Positions 9,885-18,093 of a DNA stretch of 64,000 nucleotides are shown in pieces. The DNA is taken from contig CBDBPN010000004.1 in assembly GCA_965208745.1 (NCBI GenBank), positions 3,658,001-3,722,000 on the forward strand. Direction: 5' to 3'. How positions within the stretch are numbered: the stretch's first letter is position 1; each line of letters begins with the position of its first letter. Both the position numbers and the translations under genes were made by a program. Origin of the DNA: VXNE01 sp965208745. GTDB lineage: Bacteria; Pseudomonadota; Gammaproteobacteria; Pseudomonadales; Azotimanducaceae. The notes beneath the pieces were generated by a model. That model had not been told where the DNA came from. It worked only from the letters and a program-made list of their open reading frames with translations, and did no database searches.

Positions 9885-10273
9885 GCGAAACCACCCGTTA
9901 CAAGTACCCGCTAAAGCTGCCGGCATCCTTGAAGGAGACAGCCGCGCGTCTGGCGAAAGAGGATGGTGTCTCGCTCAACCAGTGGATTGCCACGGCGGTG
10001 GCCCAAAAGATAGGGGCCGTGGAGACAGCGGCAGACTTCTTCGAGCGCCGTGGCGCGAGGTCCACGCCCAATGCGCCCCAGAGCCGCCCCGGTACCTCGC
10101 ATTCGCTCGGGACCGGCTCGCCTCCGGCCCAGCCCCGCCGTCCTTGCGCGGAACAGCCGCCTGCGGTCGCGAATGCTCCCTCCGGCAGATGTCCCTCGCA
10201 AGGTCTGAAGCGTCATCTCGAGCGCGCGCCGGCTGCGCCCCCGCAGCCTGGCGATGAACGCCCCGACGCTTGA
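9881..10273 (+). CDS. HicB/Arc-like antitoxin, orphan, altered middle
   Basis: A 130-residue product with GTG start. Residues 5-55 (LKLPASLKETAARLAKEDGV, then SLNQWIATAVAQKIG) match the ribbon-helix-helix, HicB-like antitoxins that accompany PIN toxins. The extreme C-terminus (PPQPGDE) also matches the family end. The central 50 residues are proline/serine-rich and look out of frame, suggesting compensating indels. The toxin partner upstream is reduced to a remnant, so the antitoxin is an orphan and may be non-functional. Confidence 0.6.
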   Translation: MSETTRYKYPLKLPASLKETAARLAKEDGVSLNQWIATAVAQKIGAVETAADFFERRGARSTPNAPQSRPGTSHSLGTGSPPAQPRRPCAEQPPAVANAPSGRCPSQGLKRHLERAPAAPPQPGDERPDA

Positions 10274-11227
10274 ATGCCTGCGTGCCTGCACCCTGACGAT
10301 GCAGGCATCTCGACCGTGAGCGCCGGACACGCCGACCCGGGACCGGAACACCCAGGCTTCGCCCGAGCCCGCGACTTCGTCCTGCGCAACGCGCGCCTCC
10401 TCGACCGGCGGCTCTTCGCCTACCTGTTCGAGGACGGCCCGCGGGAAGCCGTGCTCGATGCCTTGCGCGCCTACCGGAATCCGGACGGCGGTTTCGGCAA
10501 CGCCCTCGAGCCCGACAAGCGCTGTCCCGAGAGCCAGCCGGTGGACGCCGAGGTCGCGCTGGAGATTCTCGACCTGGTCGATGGCGCGGACGATCCGATG
10601 GTCCACGACCTGTGCGACTGGCTGGACCGGAACGCGGACGCGGCGGGCGGGCTCCCGTTCGCGTTCCCGAGCGTGAACGCGTATCCGCACGCGCCGTGGT
10701 GGCGTACGGACCCCGACCCGCCACCCTGGATCAACCCGACCGCCGCGATCGTGGCGATCCTGACGAAGTGGGGGGTCGACCACCCGTGGGTGCGGCGGGG
10801 CGCCGCATTCTGCTGGAGCCGGCTGGAAGAGGAGCAGCCCACCGGGTTCGACGACCTGCGGTGCGCCATCGCGTTCCTGGAACAGGCGGAGGACGGTGCG
10901 CGGGCCGCGTCGTGGCTCGCGAAGGTGCGCAGCCACCTCCTGTCGTCCGCGGAGATCGAACGCGACCTCGACGCCCCCGGCTACGTCCACCCGCCGCTCG
11001 ACTGGGCGCCGGTCCCGAACGGTTTTGGGTACGGCCTGTTCGAGCGCGAGGAACTGTCGGCCGGTCTCGCCGCCCTGCGGTCGGCCCAGGGCGAGGACGG
11101 CGGGTGGCCCATCAAGTGGCAGGCCATCAGCCCCGGCGTGGAACTCGAATGGCGCGGCCGCGTCACGATCGACGCGCTGCTGACGCTCAGGGCTTACGAT
11201 GCCGCCGGTTTCGCGCCGGCTGGATAG
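10274..11227 (+). CDS. Alpha/alpha-toroid (prenyltransferase/terpene-cyclase-like) protein
   Basis: Up to 317 residues from the ATG at 10274; a GTG at 10316 gives a shorter form that starts closer to the conserved part (HPGFARARDFVLRNARLLDR). QW-like repeats typical of alpha/alpha toroids are visible (NPDGGFGNALEPD near 60-75; DGGWPIKWQ near 280) with repeated LDL/LDW helices. No catalytic DxDD of squalene-hopene cyclases is seen, so enzyme activity is doubtful. Similar uncharacterised cytosolic proteins are widespread in Actinobacteria and Proteobacteria. It abuts the antitoxin-like gene without a gap. Confidence 0.6.
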   Translation: MPACLHPDDAGISTVSAGHADPGPEHPGFARARDFVLRNARLLDRRLFAYLFEDGPREAVLDALRAYRNPDGGFGNALEPDKRCPESQPVDAEVALEILDLVDGADDPMVHDLCDWLDRNADAAGGLPFAFPSVNAYPHAPWWRTDPDPPPWINPTAAIVAILTKWGVDHPWVRRGAAFCWSRLEEEQPTGFDDLRCAIAFLEQAEDGARAASWLAKVRSHLLSSAEIERDLDAPGYVHPPLDWAPVPNGFGYGLFEREELSAGLAALRSAQGEDGGWPIKWQAISPGVELEWRGRVTIDALLTLRAYDAAGFAPAG

Positions 11228-11268
11228 AGGGCGAGTCGCCGTTCGTGACAGGTCCATCGATAAGCCCA

Positions 11269-11311
11269 CGAGTTTCGCGACAGCGAAACTCGAACGCGAC
11301 CGGAGGTCGCG
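11269..11311. terminator. Two consecutive perfect hairpins
   Basis: A 10-bp perfect stem (11269-11278 with 11283-11292, loop GACA) is followed after 2 bases by a 7-bp perfect stem (CGCGACC/GGTCGCG, 11295-11311, loop GGA). There is no T tract, so this is not a classic intrinsic terminator. The hairpins lie between the toroid gene stop (11227) and the GAPDH promoter and could end transcription with Rho or stabilise the upstream mRNA end. Confidence 0.45.
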
Positions 11312-11318
11312 CCGCTGC

Positions 11319-11348
11319 TTGCCGGCCACAACGCCAGTCTCCGATAAT
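11319..11348 (+). promoter_or_regulatory. Sigma70-like promoter for GAPDH gene
   Basis: TTGCCG (11319-11324) and GATAAT (11343-11348) are separated by 18 bases, about 40 bases before the GTG start at 11388. This is a reasonable match in otherwise GC-rich DNA; there is no experimental support. Confidence 0.45.
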
Positions 11349-11387
11349 ACGCGCCTTCCTCAGTTTCCTTGCGACGAACCGACTGAC

Positions 11388-12863
11388 GTGGCACTACCAA
11401 GTCTCGACGACTATTTTCCCGACTGGAAGGAACGCGAAGCCCTCGCGGAGGCGATGATCCCCCTCATCGGCCGGCTGTACCGCAACAACGTGGTGACCTA
11501 TTGTTACGGGAAAGCGCTGAACAATCAGAGCGTTACGCAGCTCATGAAAGCGCACCGCTACGTGCGGCAGGTGGCGCACAACGAGCTGTCGGAGTTCGAG
11601 AGCTACCCGATTCTCGAGGCGCTGTCCGGGCTCGACCTCGGGCCGTCGCACATCGACCTCGGCAAGCTGACAGTGCGCTTCATGGAGGAGGCGGAGACGA
11701 ACGGGGGCATCACGCCGCACGCGTTCGTCGAACGGGAGTGCGCCGAGATCATCGGCCGGCACGTCCCACCCCTCGAGCAGCCGCAGGACATCGTGCTCTA
11801 CGGGTTCGGCCGGGTCGGCCGCCTGCTGGCGCGGCTCCTCATCGAGAAGACCGGCGGCGGCGACCAGTTGCGCCTGCGCGCCATCGTCGTGCGCAAAGGG
11901 GCGGACAACGACCTCGACAAGCGGGCGAGCCTGCTGCGCCGGGATTCCGTGCACGGCGGCTTCCAGGGCACGATCCGCGTCGACCACCGGAATAGCTGCA
12001 TCATCGCGAACGGCAACGTCGTCCGGGTGATCTACGCGAACGACCCGGCGACCGTCGACTACGAACGTTTCGGCATCTCGAACGCCATCGTCATCGACAA
12101 CACCGGCGTCTGGCGGGACGAGCAGGGCCTCGGCCAGCACCTGCGGGCGAAGGGCGTCGCGCGCGTGATCCTCACGGCCCCGGGCAAGGGCGCCATCAAG
12201 GACATCGTCTCGGGCGTGAACTCGCACCTCATCAACCAGAACGACCGGCTGCTGGCCGCGGCGTCCTGCACGACGAACGCGATCGTGCCGGCGATGAAGG
12301 CGATGAACGACGGGTTCGGCATCGAGCACGGGCACATGGAAACCGTGCACGCCTACACCAACGACCAGAACCTGACGGACAACTTCCACAAGAAGAACCG
12401 CCGCGGACGGGGCGCTCCCCTCAACATGGTCATCACCGAGACCGGTGCGTCGTCCGCCGTCGTCAAGCTGCTGCCGGAACTCGAGGGCAAGCTCACCGGC
12501 AACGCGATCCGGGTGCCGACCCCCAACGTGTCGCTCGCCATCCTGAATCTGGCGCTCGAGCGCGAGACCTCGCTGACCGAGGTCAACGAGTACCTGCGCG
12601 ACACGGCGCTCCACTCCTCGCTGCAACGGCAGATCGAGTACACCGACTCCACCGAAGTCGTTTCGTCCGATTTCGTGGGGAAACGCTATGCCTGCACCAT
12701 TGACGGCGGTGCGACCATCGTCGACAAGAACCGGGCGGTCCTCTACGTGTGGTACGACAACGAGTTCGGGTACGCCTGCCAGGTGATCCGGGTGGTGCAG
12801 AAGTGGGCCGGCATCAGCTATCCCCTCATTCCGGGAGACGTGGCCAGGACCGGCTTCGGTTGA
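11388..12863 (+). CDS. gap: Glyceraldehyde-3-phosphate dehydrogenase, long proteobacterial type
   Basis: A 491-residue enzyme from the GTG at 11388. That start is chosen because the conserved N-terminus (DYFPDWKEREALAEAMIPLI) begins right after it; the open frame upstream runs through hairpins. It oxidises glyceraldehyde 3-phosphate to 1,3-bisphosphoglycerate with NAD. An N-terminal region of about 130 residues, absent from the 335-residue GapA, precedes the Rossmann motif (YGFGRVGRLLARLL). The catalytic Cys is in AASCTTNAIVP, and C-terminal NEFGYACQVI is conserved. This long form is known from Pseudomonas and Vibrio relatives. Confidence 0.92.
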   Translation: MALPSLDDYFPDWKEREALAEAMIPLIGRLYRNNVVTYCYGKALNNQSVTQLMKAHRYVRQVAHNELSEFESYPILEALSGLDLGPSHIDLGKLTVRFMEEAETNGGITPHAFVERECAEIIGRHVPPLEQPQDIVLYGFGRVGRLLARLLIEKTGGGDQLRLRAIVVRKGADNDLDKRASLLRRDSVHGGFQGTIRVDHRNSCIIANGNVVRVIYANDPATVDYERFGISNAIVIDNTGVWRDEQGLGQHLRAKGVARVILTAPGKGAIKDIVSGVNSHLINQNDRLLAAASCTTNAIVPAMKAMNDGFGIEHGHMETVHAYTNDQNLTDNFHKKNRRGRGAPLNMVITETGASSAVVKLLPELEGKLTGNAIRVPTPNVSLAILNLALERETSLTEVNEYLRDTALHSSLQRQIEYTDSTEVVSSDFVGKRYACTIDGGATIVDKNRAVLYVWYDNEFGYACQVIRVVQKWAGISYPLIPGDVARTGFG

Positions 12864-12911
12864 TCTCAATCGCGCGGCGGTACGCCGCCTGCCCGACCAG
12901 GCCTCATTGCC

Positions 12912-13445
12912 ATGACGACGCTCGCGACGGACCGGCTGCACATTCGCCCCTTCGCGATGGAGGACGCGGAAGTGCTCCACGCGTTCTGGGCGAACCCCGA
13001 AGTGCGGCGCTACCTGTGGGACGACCGCGTCCTCCCGCTGGACACCGTCCGGGCGATCATCGAGCAGAGCGTGCGCGACTTCGCGGAGCACGGCTGGGGG
13101 TTCTTCTCCCTGGACCTCAAGGCGACCGAGCCCGTGATCGTCGGCTTCTGCGGTTTCCGGCACTTTCAGCGCGGGGAGGAGGACGGCGAGGACATCGAGC
13201 TGCTCTATGGCATCCTGCCGGACTACTGGGGCGAGGGGTTCGTCACGGAGGCCGCGCTCGCCGTGCTGCGCCATGGTTTCGACGGGTGCGGGATGCGGCG
13301 CGTGATCGCCTCGACGGACACGCCGAACCAGCGCGCGGTGCGGGTGCTGCAGCGGCTCGGCATGTCATTCGAGGAGCGCCGGGTGTGGCGGGGCCTCGAC
13401 ACGGTCTTCTACGCGATCACGGCGGACGAATTCGCGGAGCGGTAA
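12912..13445 (+). CDS. GNAT-family N-acetyltransferase (RimJ/RimL-like)
   Basis: A 177-residue acetyl-CoA-dependent transferase. It begins TDRLHIRPFAMEDAEVL, typical of RimJ/RimL-like GNATs. It carries GFCGFRHF in the beta-4 region, YGILPDYWGEGFVTEA (acetyl-CoA pyrophosphate-loop region) and STDTPNQRAVRVLQRLGMSF (motif B with Asn-x-x-Ser/Ala). The substrate is unknown: ribosomal protein N-termini or small molecules are both possible. It is followed 2 bases later by the ylxP-like gene. Confidence 0.88.
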   Translation: MTTLATDRLHIRPFAMEDAEVLHAFWANPEVRRYLWDDRVLPLDTVRAIIEQSVRDFAEHGWGFFSLDLKATEPVIVGFCGFRHFQRGEEDGEDIELLYGILPDYWGEGFVTEAALAVLRHGFDGCGMRRVIASTDTPNQRAVRVLQRLGMSFEERRVWRGLDTVFYAITADEFAER

Positions 13446-13447
13446 CC

Positions 13448-13732
13448 ATGCACGTCGGTATTCTCGGTCTGGACTTCCACCTTCCCGGCTGCGCCTCCCT
13501 GAAGGAGAAACGCCGGCGGCTCCAGCGCCTGCGCGACAAGTTCGGGCGGATCCCGAACCTCGCGATCTGCGAGAGCGGGCACCAGGACGTGCATCAGCGC
13601 GCGCGCTGGTCCGTCGTGGCCGTGGCCTCCAGCGCGACGGTGGTCGAACGCATGCTCGGCGACGTCGAGCGGTGGGTGGACGAGCGGCTCGACGCCATCG
13701 TCGTCGGGGTCGACCGGGAGGTGCTGTCGTGA
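13448..13732 (+). CDS. YlxP/DUF503 family protein
   Basis: A 94-residue protein with the DUF503 pattern: MHVGILGLDFHLPGCASLKE, KRRRLQRLRDKFG, then HQDVHQRARWSVVAVASSA. YlxP-like proteins are small and usually linked to ribosome or translation genes; the precise role is unknown. The ATG at 13448 follows the GNAT stop by 2 bases, and its TGA overlaps the next gene's GTG by 4 bases, which indicates translational coupling. Confidence 0.85.
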   Translation: MHVGILGLDFHLPGCASLKEKRRRLQRLRDKFGRIPNLAICESGHQDVHQRARWSVVAVASSATVVERMLGDVERWVDERLDAIVVGVDREVLS

Positions 13733-14118
13733 TCTTCCTGGTCGCCGGCGTCGCGGCGCTGGCCGTGCTCGCCATCTGGCTCATGCGTGCGCGCACGAGC
13801 CGGCGCCAGTGGCTCGCAGAACTCCACCTGCCCGGCATCTGGGACCTGGAGGACGCCACGCCGCCGGTGGTGCTCGAGTTCTCCGGCGGGAACGAGCAGG
13901 GTCACTACGTCGTGCGCGCCGGCTCCGACGTGGAGGAAGGGGAGTGGCGGATCGCGGGCCGCGGCCTTGTCATGGCCCGCGAGGAAGGCGGCGAGCCGGT
14001 CGAGTACGAGCTTCGCGTCTTCGGGCCTGGCTCGATCGGCGTCCACGGGCCGGGTCGGGAGCGGCAGGTCTACGTGCGACGCGGGGACAACGTCGTCCCC
14101 ATCCACCGGCGCTCCTGA
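13729..14118 (+). CDS. Single-span membrane protein with small beta-rich domain
   Basis: A 129-residue protein from the GTG at 13729, in a GTGA overlap with the previous stop. It has one N-terminal membrane helix (VIFLVAGVAALAVLAIWLM) then a soluble beta-rich domain (ELHLPGIWDLEDATPPVVLE to the C-terminus), probably periplasmic or cytosolic face unknown. The family is not recognised. Tight coupling to the GNAT and YlxP-like genes suggests one transcript. Confidence 0.65.
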   Translation: MIFLVAGVAALAVLAIWLMRARTSRRQWLAELHLPGIWDLEDATPPVVLEFSGGNEQGHYVVRAGSDVEEGEWRIAGRGLVMAREEGGEPVEYELRVFGPGSIGVHGPGRERQVYVRRGDNVVPIHRRS

Positions 14119-15406
14119 CGGCGCGCGCCGTCACCGGGGGCCGGGCGCGCTCGGAAGCGGGGTCGGCGGATTCGACCCGGCTCACCACCCAGATCGCGAG
14201 GCACGCCGCCAGGAAGGCGGGCAGCGGTTCGTACAGGTCGAAGACGCCCCCTTCGAGCCCCCGCCAACCCACGACCGTGGCCGCGCCGACCATCATCCCC
14301 GCGATCAGCCCGTTCGCGGTCGTGCGCCGCCAGAACAGCGTGAACCGGGGCGCGGGTCCGAAACTCGCCCCGAGTCCGGCCCACGCGTAGGCCACCAGGC
14401 CCAGGACCTGGCTGTCCGGATCCATGGCAACGGCGCCGGCCCCCGCGGCGACCGCGAGCCGGCTCGCGAGCAGGATTTGCCGTTCGGACGGCACCCTCTT
14501 CCAGATCCGCGGGAGGTCGTCGACCAGCGCGGTCGCCGTCACACGGTCTCCGGATCGGCGAGGCCCGCGCCGGACGCGGCGAACCACGGCGCGCCGAGGG
14601 CGCCTACCGCGAGCGCCCCGGCGCTCGAGACGACCATCCAGCTCATGCAGATGCGCCGGGCCCGTGGTACCGCGGCGACGGACTCGATGGCCATGAACCG
14701 GGCCAGCACGTGCGGCTGGCCGAAGTAGCCGAGACCCCACGCGGCCAGCGACACCGCCCCGAGCGGCGCCATCGAGCCGATGGCGATTCGGCGGGCAGCT
14801 CGGCGAACGCGAGGACGGTGAGCGCGCCCATCATCAGGAGCGCCTGGAAGAAGTCGGTCCAGGACACAGCGAGAAAGCCGCCCACCGCCGTGTACAGCAT
14901 GATGGCCGCGACGCCGAGCCAAAGGGCCGTCGCGTAGTCGAGACCGAGCGTGGTGGAGAAGAGCTTGGCTCCAGCCACGAAGCCCGCAGCCGTGTAGAGC
15001 GTGGAGAACCCAGCACGACGAGGGTGGCGACCACGGTCACGGCCCGCCGGTCGCCTCCCATGCGGCGGGTGAAAAGCTGAGGGAGGGAGCGCGCTCCGTC
15101 GAGGGCCGCGCTGGCGTGACGGAGCCGGGGCGCGACCCACTTCCAGTTGCACCAGGCCCCGGCCACCAGGCCGATCACGATCCAGGACTGGGAGAGGCCA
15201 AGTGCGTACACGGCCCCGGGCAGGCCGAGCAGCAGCCAGCCGCTCATGTCGGACGCGCCGGCGGACAACGCGGCGACGGGCGCCTTCAGCGACCGTCCCC
15301 CGACGGCGTAGTCGTCGAGTCCGTGGGTGCGCCTGAGAGACGCGTAGCCGATGCCGGCGATCACGACGAAGTAGGCGATGAATGCGGCGGCGGTGGGAGG
15401 CGCCAT
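14119..15406 (-). pseudogene. Broken sodium:solute (PutP-like) symporter
   Basis: Start ATG at 15406 opens a PutP-like N-terminus (IAYFVVIAGIGYASLRRTHG, then DDYAVGGRSLKAPVAALSAGASDM split over two segments). The match then jumps frame near 15015 (to TLYTAAGFVAGAKLF), near 14800 (to PLGAVSLAAWGLGYFGQPHV) and near 14545 (to VTATALVDDLPRIWKRVPS). At least three frameshifts and an apparent loss of about 60 residues in the middle show that the Na+-coupled transporter (SSS family, probably proline) is inactive. It is antisense to and ends against the neighbouring plus-strand gene. Confidence 0.85.
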
Positions 15407-15515
15407 CCATGTCTCCCGGTCCGGCGGCTCCGCGCGCAGTGTATAGCGACCCCGGGCCGGGAGGCGCGGTTACAATGCCGCACTTTTCAGCTACCCCCGA
15501 AGCCGCGCGGTAGAC

Positions 15516-16406
15516 GTGAAGGACGGACTGCAGGAACTGGTCGCGAGCGGCCTCGCGCTGGTGCGCCGGGTGTCGGACCTGCTGCCCCCCGCCGGGCGCG
15601 TCGACTGGTCGCAAACACGTGCGGCGGCGTGGCGGCGCGAATTCGGCGGCCGTTTCGTGCCGCTCACCCACGTGGACGACATCGAACTCGAGGATCTCCT
15701 CAGCATCGACCGCCAGAAGGAACAGCTCGAGACCAACACGGCGCAGTTCGTGGCGGGGCATCCGGCCAACAACGCGCTGCTGTGGGGCGCGCGTGGGACG
15801 GGCAAGTCCTCGCTGATCCATGCGCTGCTGAACCGTTACGCCGGCAGCGGGATGCGTCTCGTCGAGGTGGACAAGCGGGCCCTCGCGGGGATCTCCGACA
15901 TCGCGGCGTCCCTGCGCGAGGAGCCGTTCCGCTTCGTGATCGTCTGCGACGACCTGTCCTTCGAGGCGGACGACCCCTCGTTCAAGGAGCTGAAGAGCGC
16001 CCTCGAGGGTTCCGTGTTCGCGCGCAGCGAGAACGTCGTGATCTACGCGACGTCGAACCGCCGCCACCTGATTCCGGAATACATGTCCGACAACCTCGAG
16101 ACCGGGCACCGCGGCGGCGAGATTCACGAAGGGGAGGCGGTCGAGGAGAAGACCTCGCTGTCGGACCGCTTCGGCCTGTGGCTGTCCTTCTACCCGTTCC
16201 GGCAGGACGAGTACCTCGAGGTGGTCCGGCACTGGCTGGGGCGCCTTGCCGAACGCCACGGGGCGCCCTGCCCGTGGACCGAGGACGTCCGCAAGGCGGC
16301 CCTGCAGTGGGCGCTGGCGCGCGGCGTGCGCAGCGGCCGCACCGCGCAGTACTTCGCACGGCACTGGGTGGGGAGAGCGCTGCTCGAACGGGCGGAGACG
16401 GCGTGA
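15516..16406 (+). CDS. DUF815 AAA+ ATPase
   Basis: A 296-residue AAA+-type ATPase. Walker A is GARGTGKSS (residues 91-99), Walker B is FVIVCDDLSFE (about 140), and sensor-1 region is VVIYATSNRRHL. It carries the DUF815 signatures DIELEDLLSIDRQKEQL and LSDRFGLWLSFYPF. These proteins are widespread in Proteobacteria and uncharacterised; a chaperone- or remodelling-type role is assumed from fold only. It overlaps the next gene by 4 bases (GTGA). Confidence 0.88.
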   Translation: MKDGLQELVASGLALVRRVSDLLPPAGRVDWSQTRAAAWRREFGGRFVPLTHVDDIELEDLLSIDRQKEQLETNTAQFVAGHPANNALLWGARGTGKSSLIHALLNRYAGSGMRLVEVDKRALAGISDIAASLREEPFRFVIVCDDLSFEADDPSFKELKSALEGSVFARSENVVIYATSNRRHLIPEYMSDNLETGHRGGEIHEGEAVEEKTSLSDRFGLWLSFYPFRQDEYLEVVRHWLGRLAERHGAPCPWTEDVRKAALQWALARGVRSGRTAQYFARHWVGRALLERAETA

Positions 16407-17362
16407 CGCGTTTCGCGGCGACGGTCGTCGCGGCCATGGCGGCGTGTGCCGGGGCCGATGTGCTGGTCATGCAGAACGGCGACCGCCTGACCGGCGACCT
16501 GGTGGGCATGGCCGGCGACCGGGTCATGTTCGACACGGAGTATGCCGGGAGCCTGGTCGTGGACCGCGAAGCGGTCGCCCACGTCGAGACCGACGACGCG
16601 TTCGAGCTGGTGGAGCGGGACGGCGCCCGCCGGATGGCCGTGCTGACCGAAGACGAACCGCTCGCCCCGGTCGCGGTGATCCGGCGCAACCGCCTGCGGG
16701 GGCTCTCCCTGGCGGATAGCTGGCAGACCCACGTCGACGTGTCGGCCTCCGCAGCGAGCGGCAGCCGGGACGAGGAGGACTTCCGCGTGCTGGCGGAGAG
16801 CACGCTGCGCCGGGGCAGGATGGAGCACCAGGTGCGCGCGGACGTGCTCGGGGAGGAGGTCGACGGCGAGCGGACCGGGGACCTCCTGGACATCGACTAC
16901 GGCCTGAAGGTGTCGTTCGGCCCCGCCTGGTACGTGGCCGGCAATGCGCAGTACTACCAGGACCGCCTCAAGGGCATCGGCGAGCGCGTCGCGCTCGGCG
17001 CCAGCGTGGGCCGCCGGCTACGCGACACGTCCTTCGAGCGCTGGTCCGTGGAGCTCGGCGTCAGCCAGGTGCTGGAGGAACGCGGCGGCGACGACTCCAC
17101 CGGTCCGGCCGCGCGCTGGGGCCTCGACTACGGACGGTTCCTGTGGGGCAACCGGCTGGAGCTCTTCCACAACCACGGCGTCCTGGTCCGCGCCGAGTCG
17201 GACCGGGGCATGAGCATCGAGGCGTCGACGGGCGTCCGCTATCACCTCGGCGCCAGGTGGAACGCCAACGCGCGGGTCGACGTGCGCCACGAAACCGAGC
17301 CGCCGGAAGACAACCCGGCGTCGGACGTCACCTACGCGGTGGGGCTCGGCGTCCGGTTCTGA
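16403..17362 (+). CDS. DUF481 (YdiY-like) outer-membrane-type beta protein
   Basis: A 319-residue secreted protein with GTG start and a short signal peptide (AATVVAAMAACAGA). Residues 20-60 form a beta-rich domain (VMQNGDRLTGDLVGMAGDRV) found before DUF481. From about 95 onward amphipathic strands follow with aromatic girdle residues and a C-terminal Phe (YAVGLGVRF), typical of outer-membrane barrels. The function of DUF481 proteins is unknown; some respond to salt or acid. It is translationally coupled to the DUF815 ATPase, although a functional link is unproven. Confidence 0.8.
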   Translation: MTRFAATVVAAMAACAGADVLVMQNGDRLTGDLVGMAGDRVMFDTEYAGSLVVDREAVAHVETDDAFELVERDGARRMAVLTEDEPLAPVAVIRRNRLRGLSLADSWQTHVDVSASAASGSRDEEDFRVLAESTLRRGRMEHQVRADVLGEEVDGERTGDLLDIDYGLKVSFGPAWYVAGNAQYYQDRLKGIGERVALGASVGRRLRDTSFERWSVELGVSQVLEERGGDDSTGPAARWGLDYGRFLWGNRLELFHNHGVLVRAESDRGMSIEASTGVRYHLGARWNANARVDVRHETEPPEDNPASDVTYAVGLGVRF

Positions 17363-17389
17363 TCGGCGTCGGCGGGGGACGACCGACCG

Positions 17390-17872
17390 TCACGCTTGCC
17401 AGGTCATTACCTCCCCCTCACCCGTCATCATGACCGCTCCGGGCATCACGCGCAGGCGCCAGGGCGTCAGTTTCAGGGCGGCGAACGCCGGACTCTCGGG
17501 TCCCTCCCACATGGCAATGATCGCCGGGTCGTAGCCGACCGGCGCCGGCGCCGACTTGAACCGCTCCCACAACGCCTCGCGGGTGGCCAGGTCGAACCCC
17601 CACTCCGCGTGGCACTCCGCGACGCAGGTGTCCTGGTTCTCCGCCCAGTAGTTGCAGGAGACGTGGGGGCTGGCCTCCAGGTGCGCGCGCTTCGTCGCGG
17701 TGGGTGCGGTCGCAATCCAGCCCGTGAGCGCCCCGTCGTCCCATTCCCAGATGGGGTGCAGGACACGCGAGCGCGGACGGCCTCGAGCGTCGACCGTCGC
17801 GGCCGTGCACCAGACGATGCGGTGCGCCATGGCCACGAACGGGGGTGCGATGTCGGCGAGGGTGGTGGACAA
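17390..17872 (-). CDS. Pyridoxamine 5'-phosphate oxidase-like FMN split-barrel protein
   Basis: 160 residues from a TTG at 17872, chosen because it is preceded by GGGAGAAG and because similarity begins at LADIAPPFVAMAHRIVWCTA; the frame is open up to an ATG at 17959. The sequence shows the split-barrel pattern TVDARGRPRSRVLHPIWEWD and a later VSCNYWAENQDTCVAEC. Such proteins bind FMN or F420 or act on small substrates; the specific reaction is not evident. Three Cys residues cluster near the middle. It is divergent from the luciferase-like gene. Confidence 0.7.
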   Translation of the reverse strand: MSTTLADIAPPFVAMAHRIVWCTAATVDARGRPRSRVLHPIWEWDDGALTGWIATAPTATKRAHLEASPHVSCNYWAENQDTCVAECHAEWGFDLATREALWERFKSAPAPVGYDPAIIAMWEGPESPAFAALKLTPWRLRVMPGAVMMTGEGEVMTWQA

Positions 17873-18046
17873 GAGGCTTCTCCCTGGTGGGTCAGTGTGT
17901 GTCCATGCCGTGCTCCGCGCGCCCGGCGGGAGCGCATCGGCGGCGCCGCATCCTTGCACAGACTCCGGGCGGGCTCAACGCAGTCCCCCGCTTCACGCCA
18001 GCGTCGAGGAGTCTTGTGGGAACCAGGTCTCCGAACTTGCTACCGG

Positions 18047-18052
18047 TATATT
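18047..18052 (+). promoter_or_regulatory. Possible -10 element (TATATT)
   Basis: TATATT lies 42 bases before the ATG of the luciferase-like gene, in the divergent intergenic region 17873-18093. No convincing -35 box is spaced correctly, so this is weak. Confidence 0.3.
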
Positions 18053-18093
18053 CTCTCGGGGTTCCATGCGACGACCATACCGGGGGACAATAG

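Noticed and set aside
11269..11311. Riboswitch upstream of GAPDH
   Set aside because: The hairpins lie upstream of the likely promoter, so they would not be in the GAPDH transcript, and no known aptamer pattern is visible.
13729..16406. The four GTGA stop/start overlaps (13729, 16403, 43404, 9881) as a special signal
   Set aside because: This is ordinary translational coupling in GC-rich genomes; recorded in the gene entries only.
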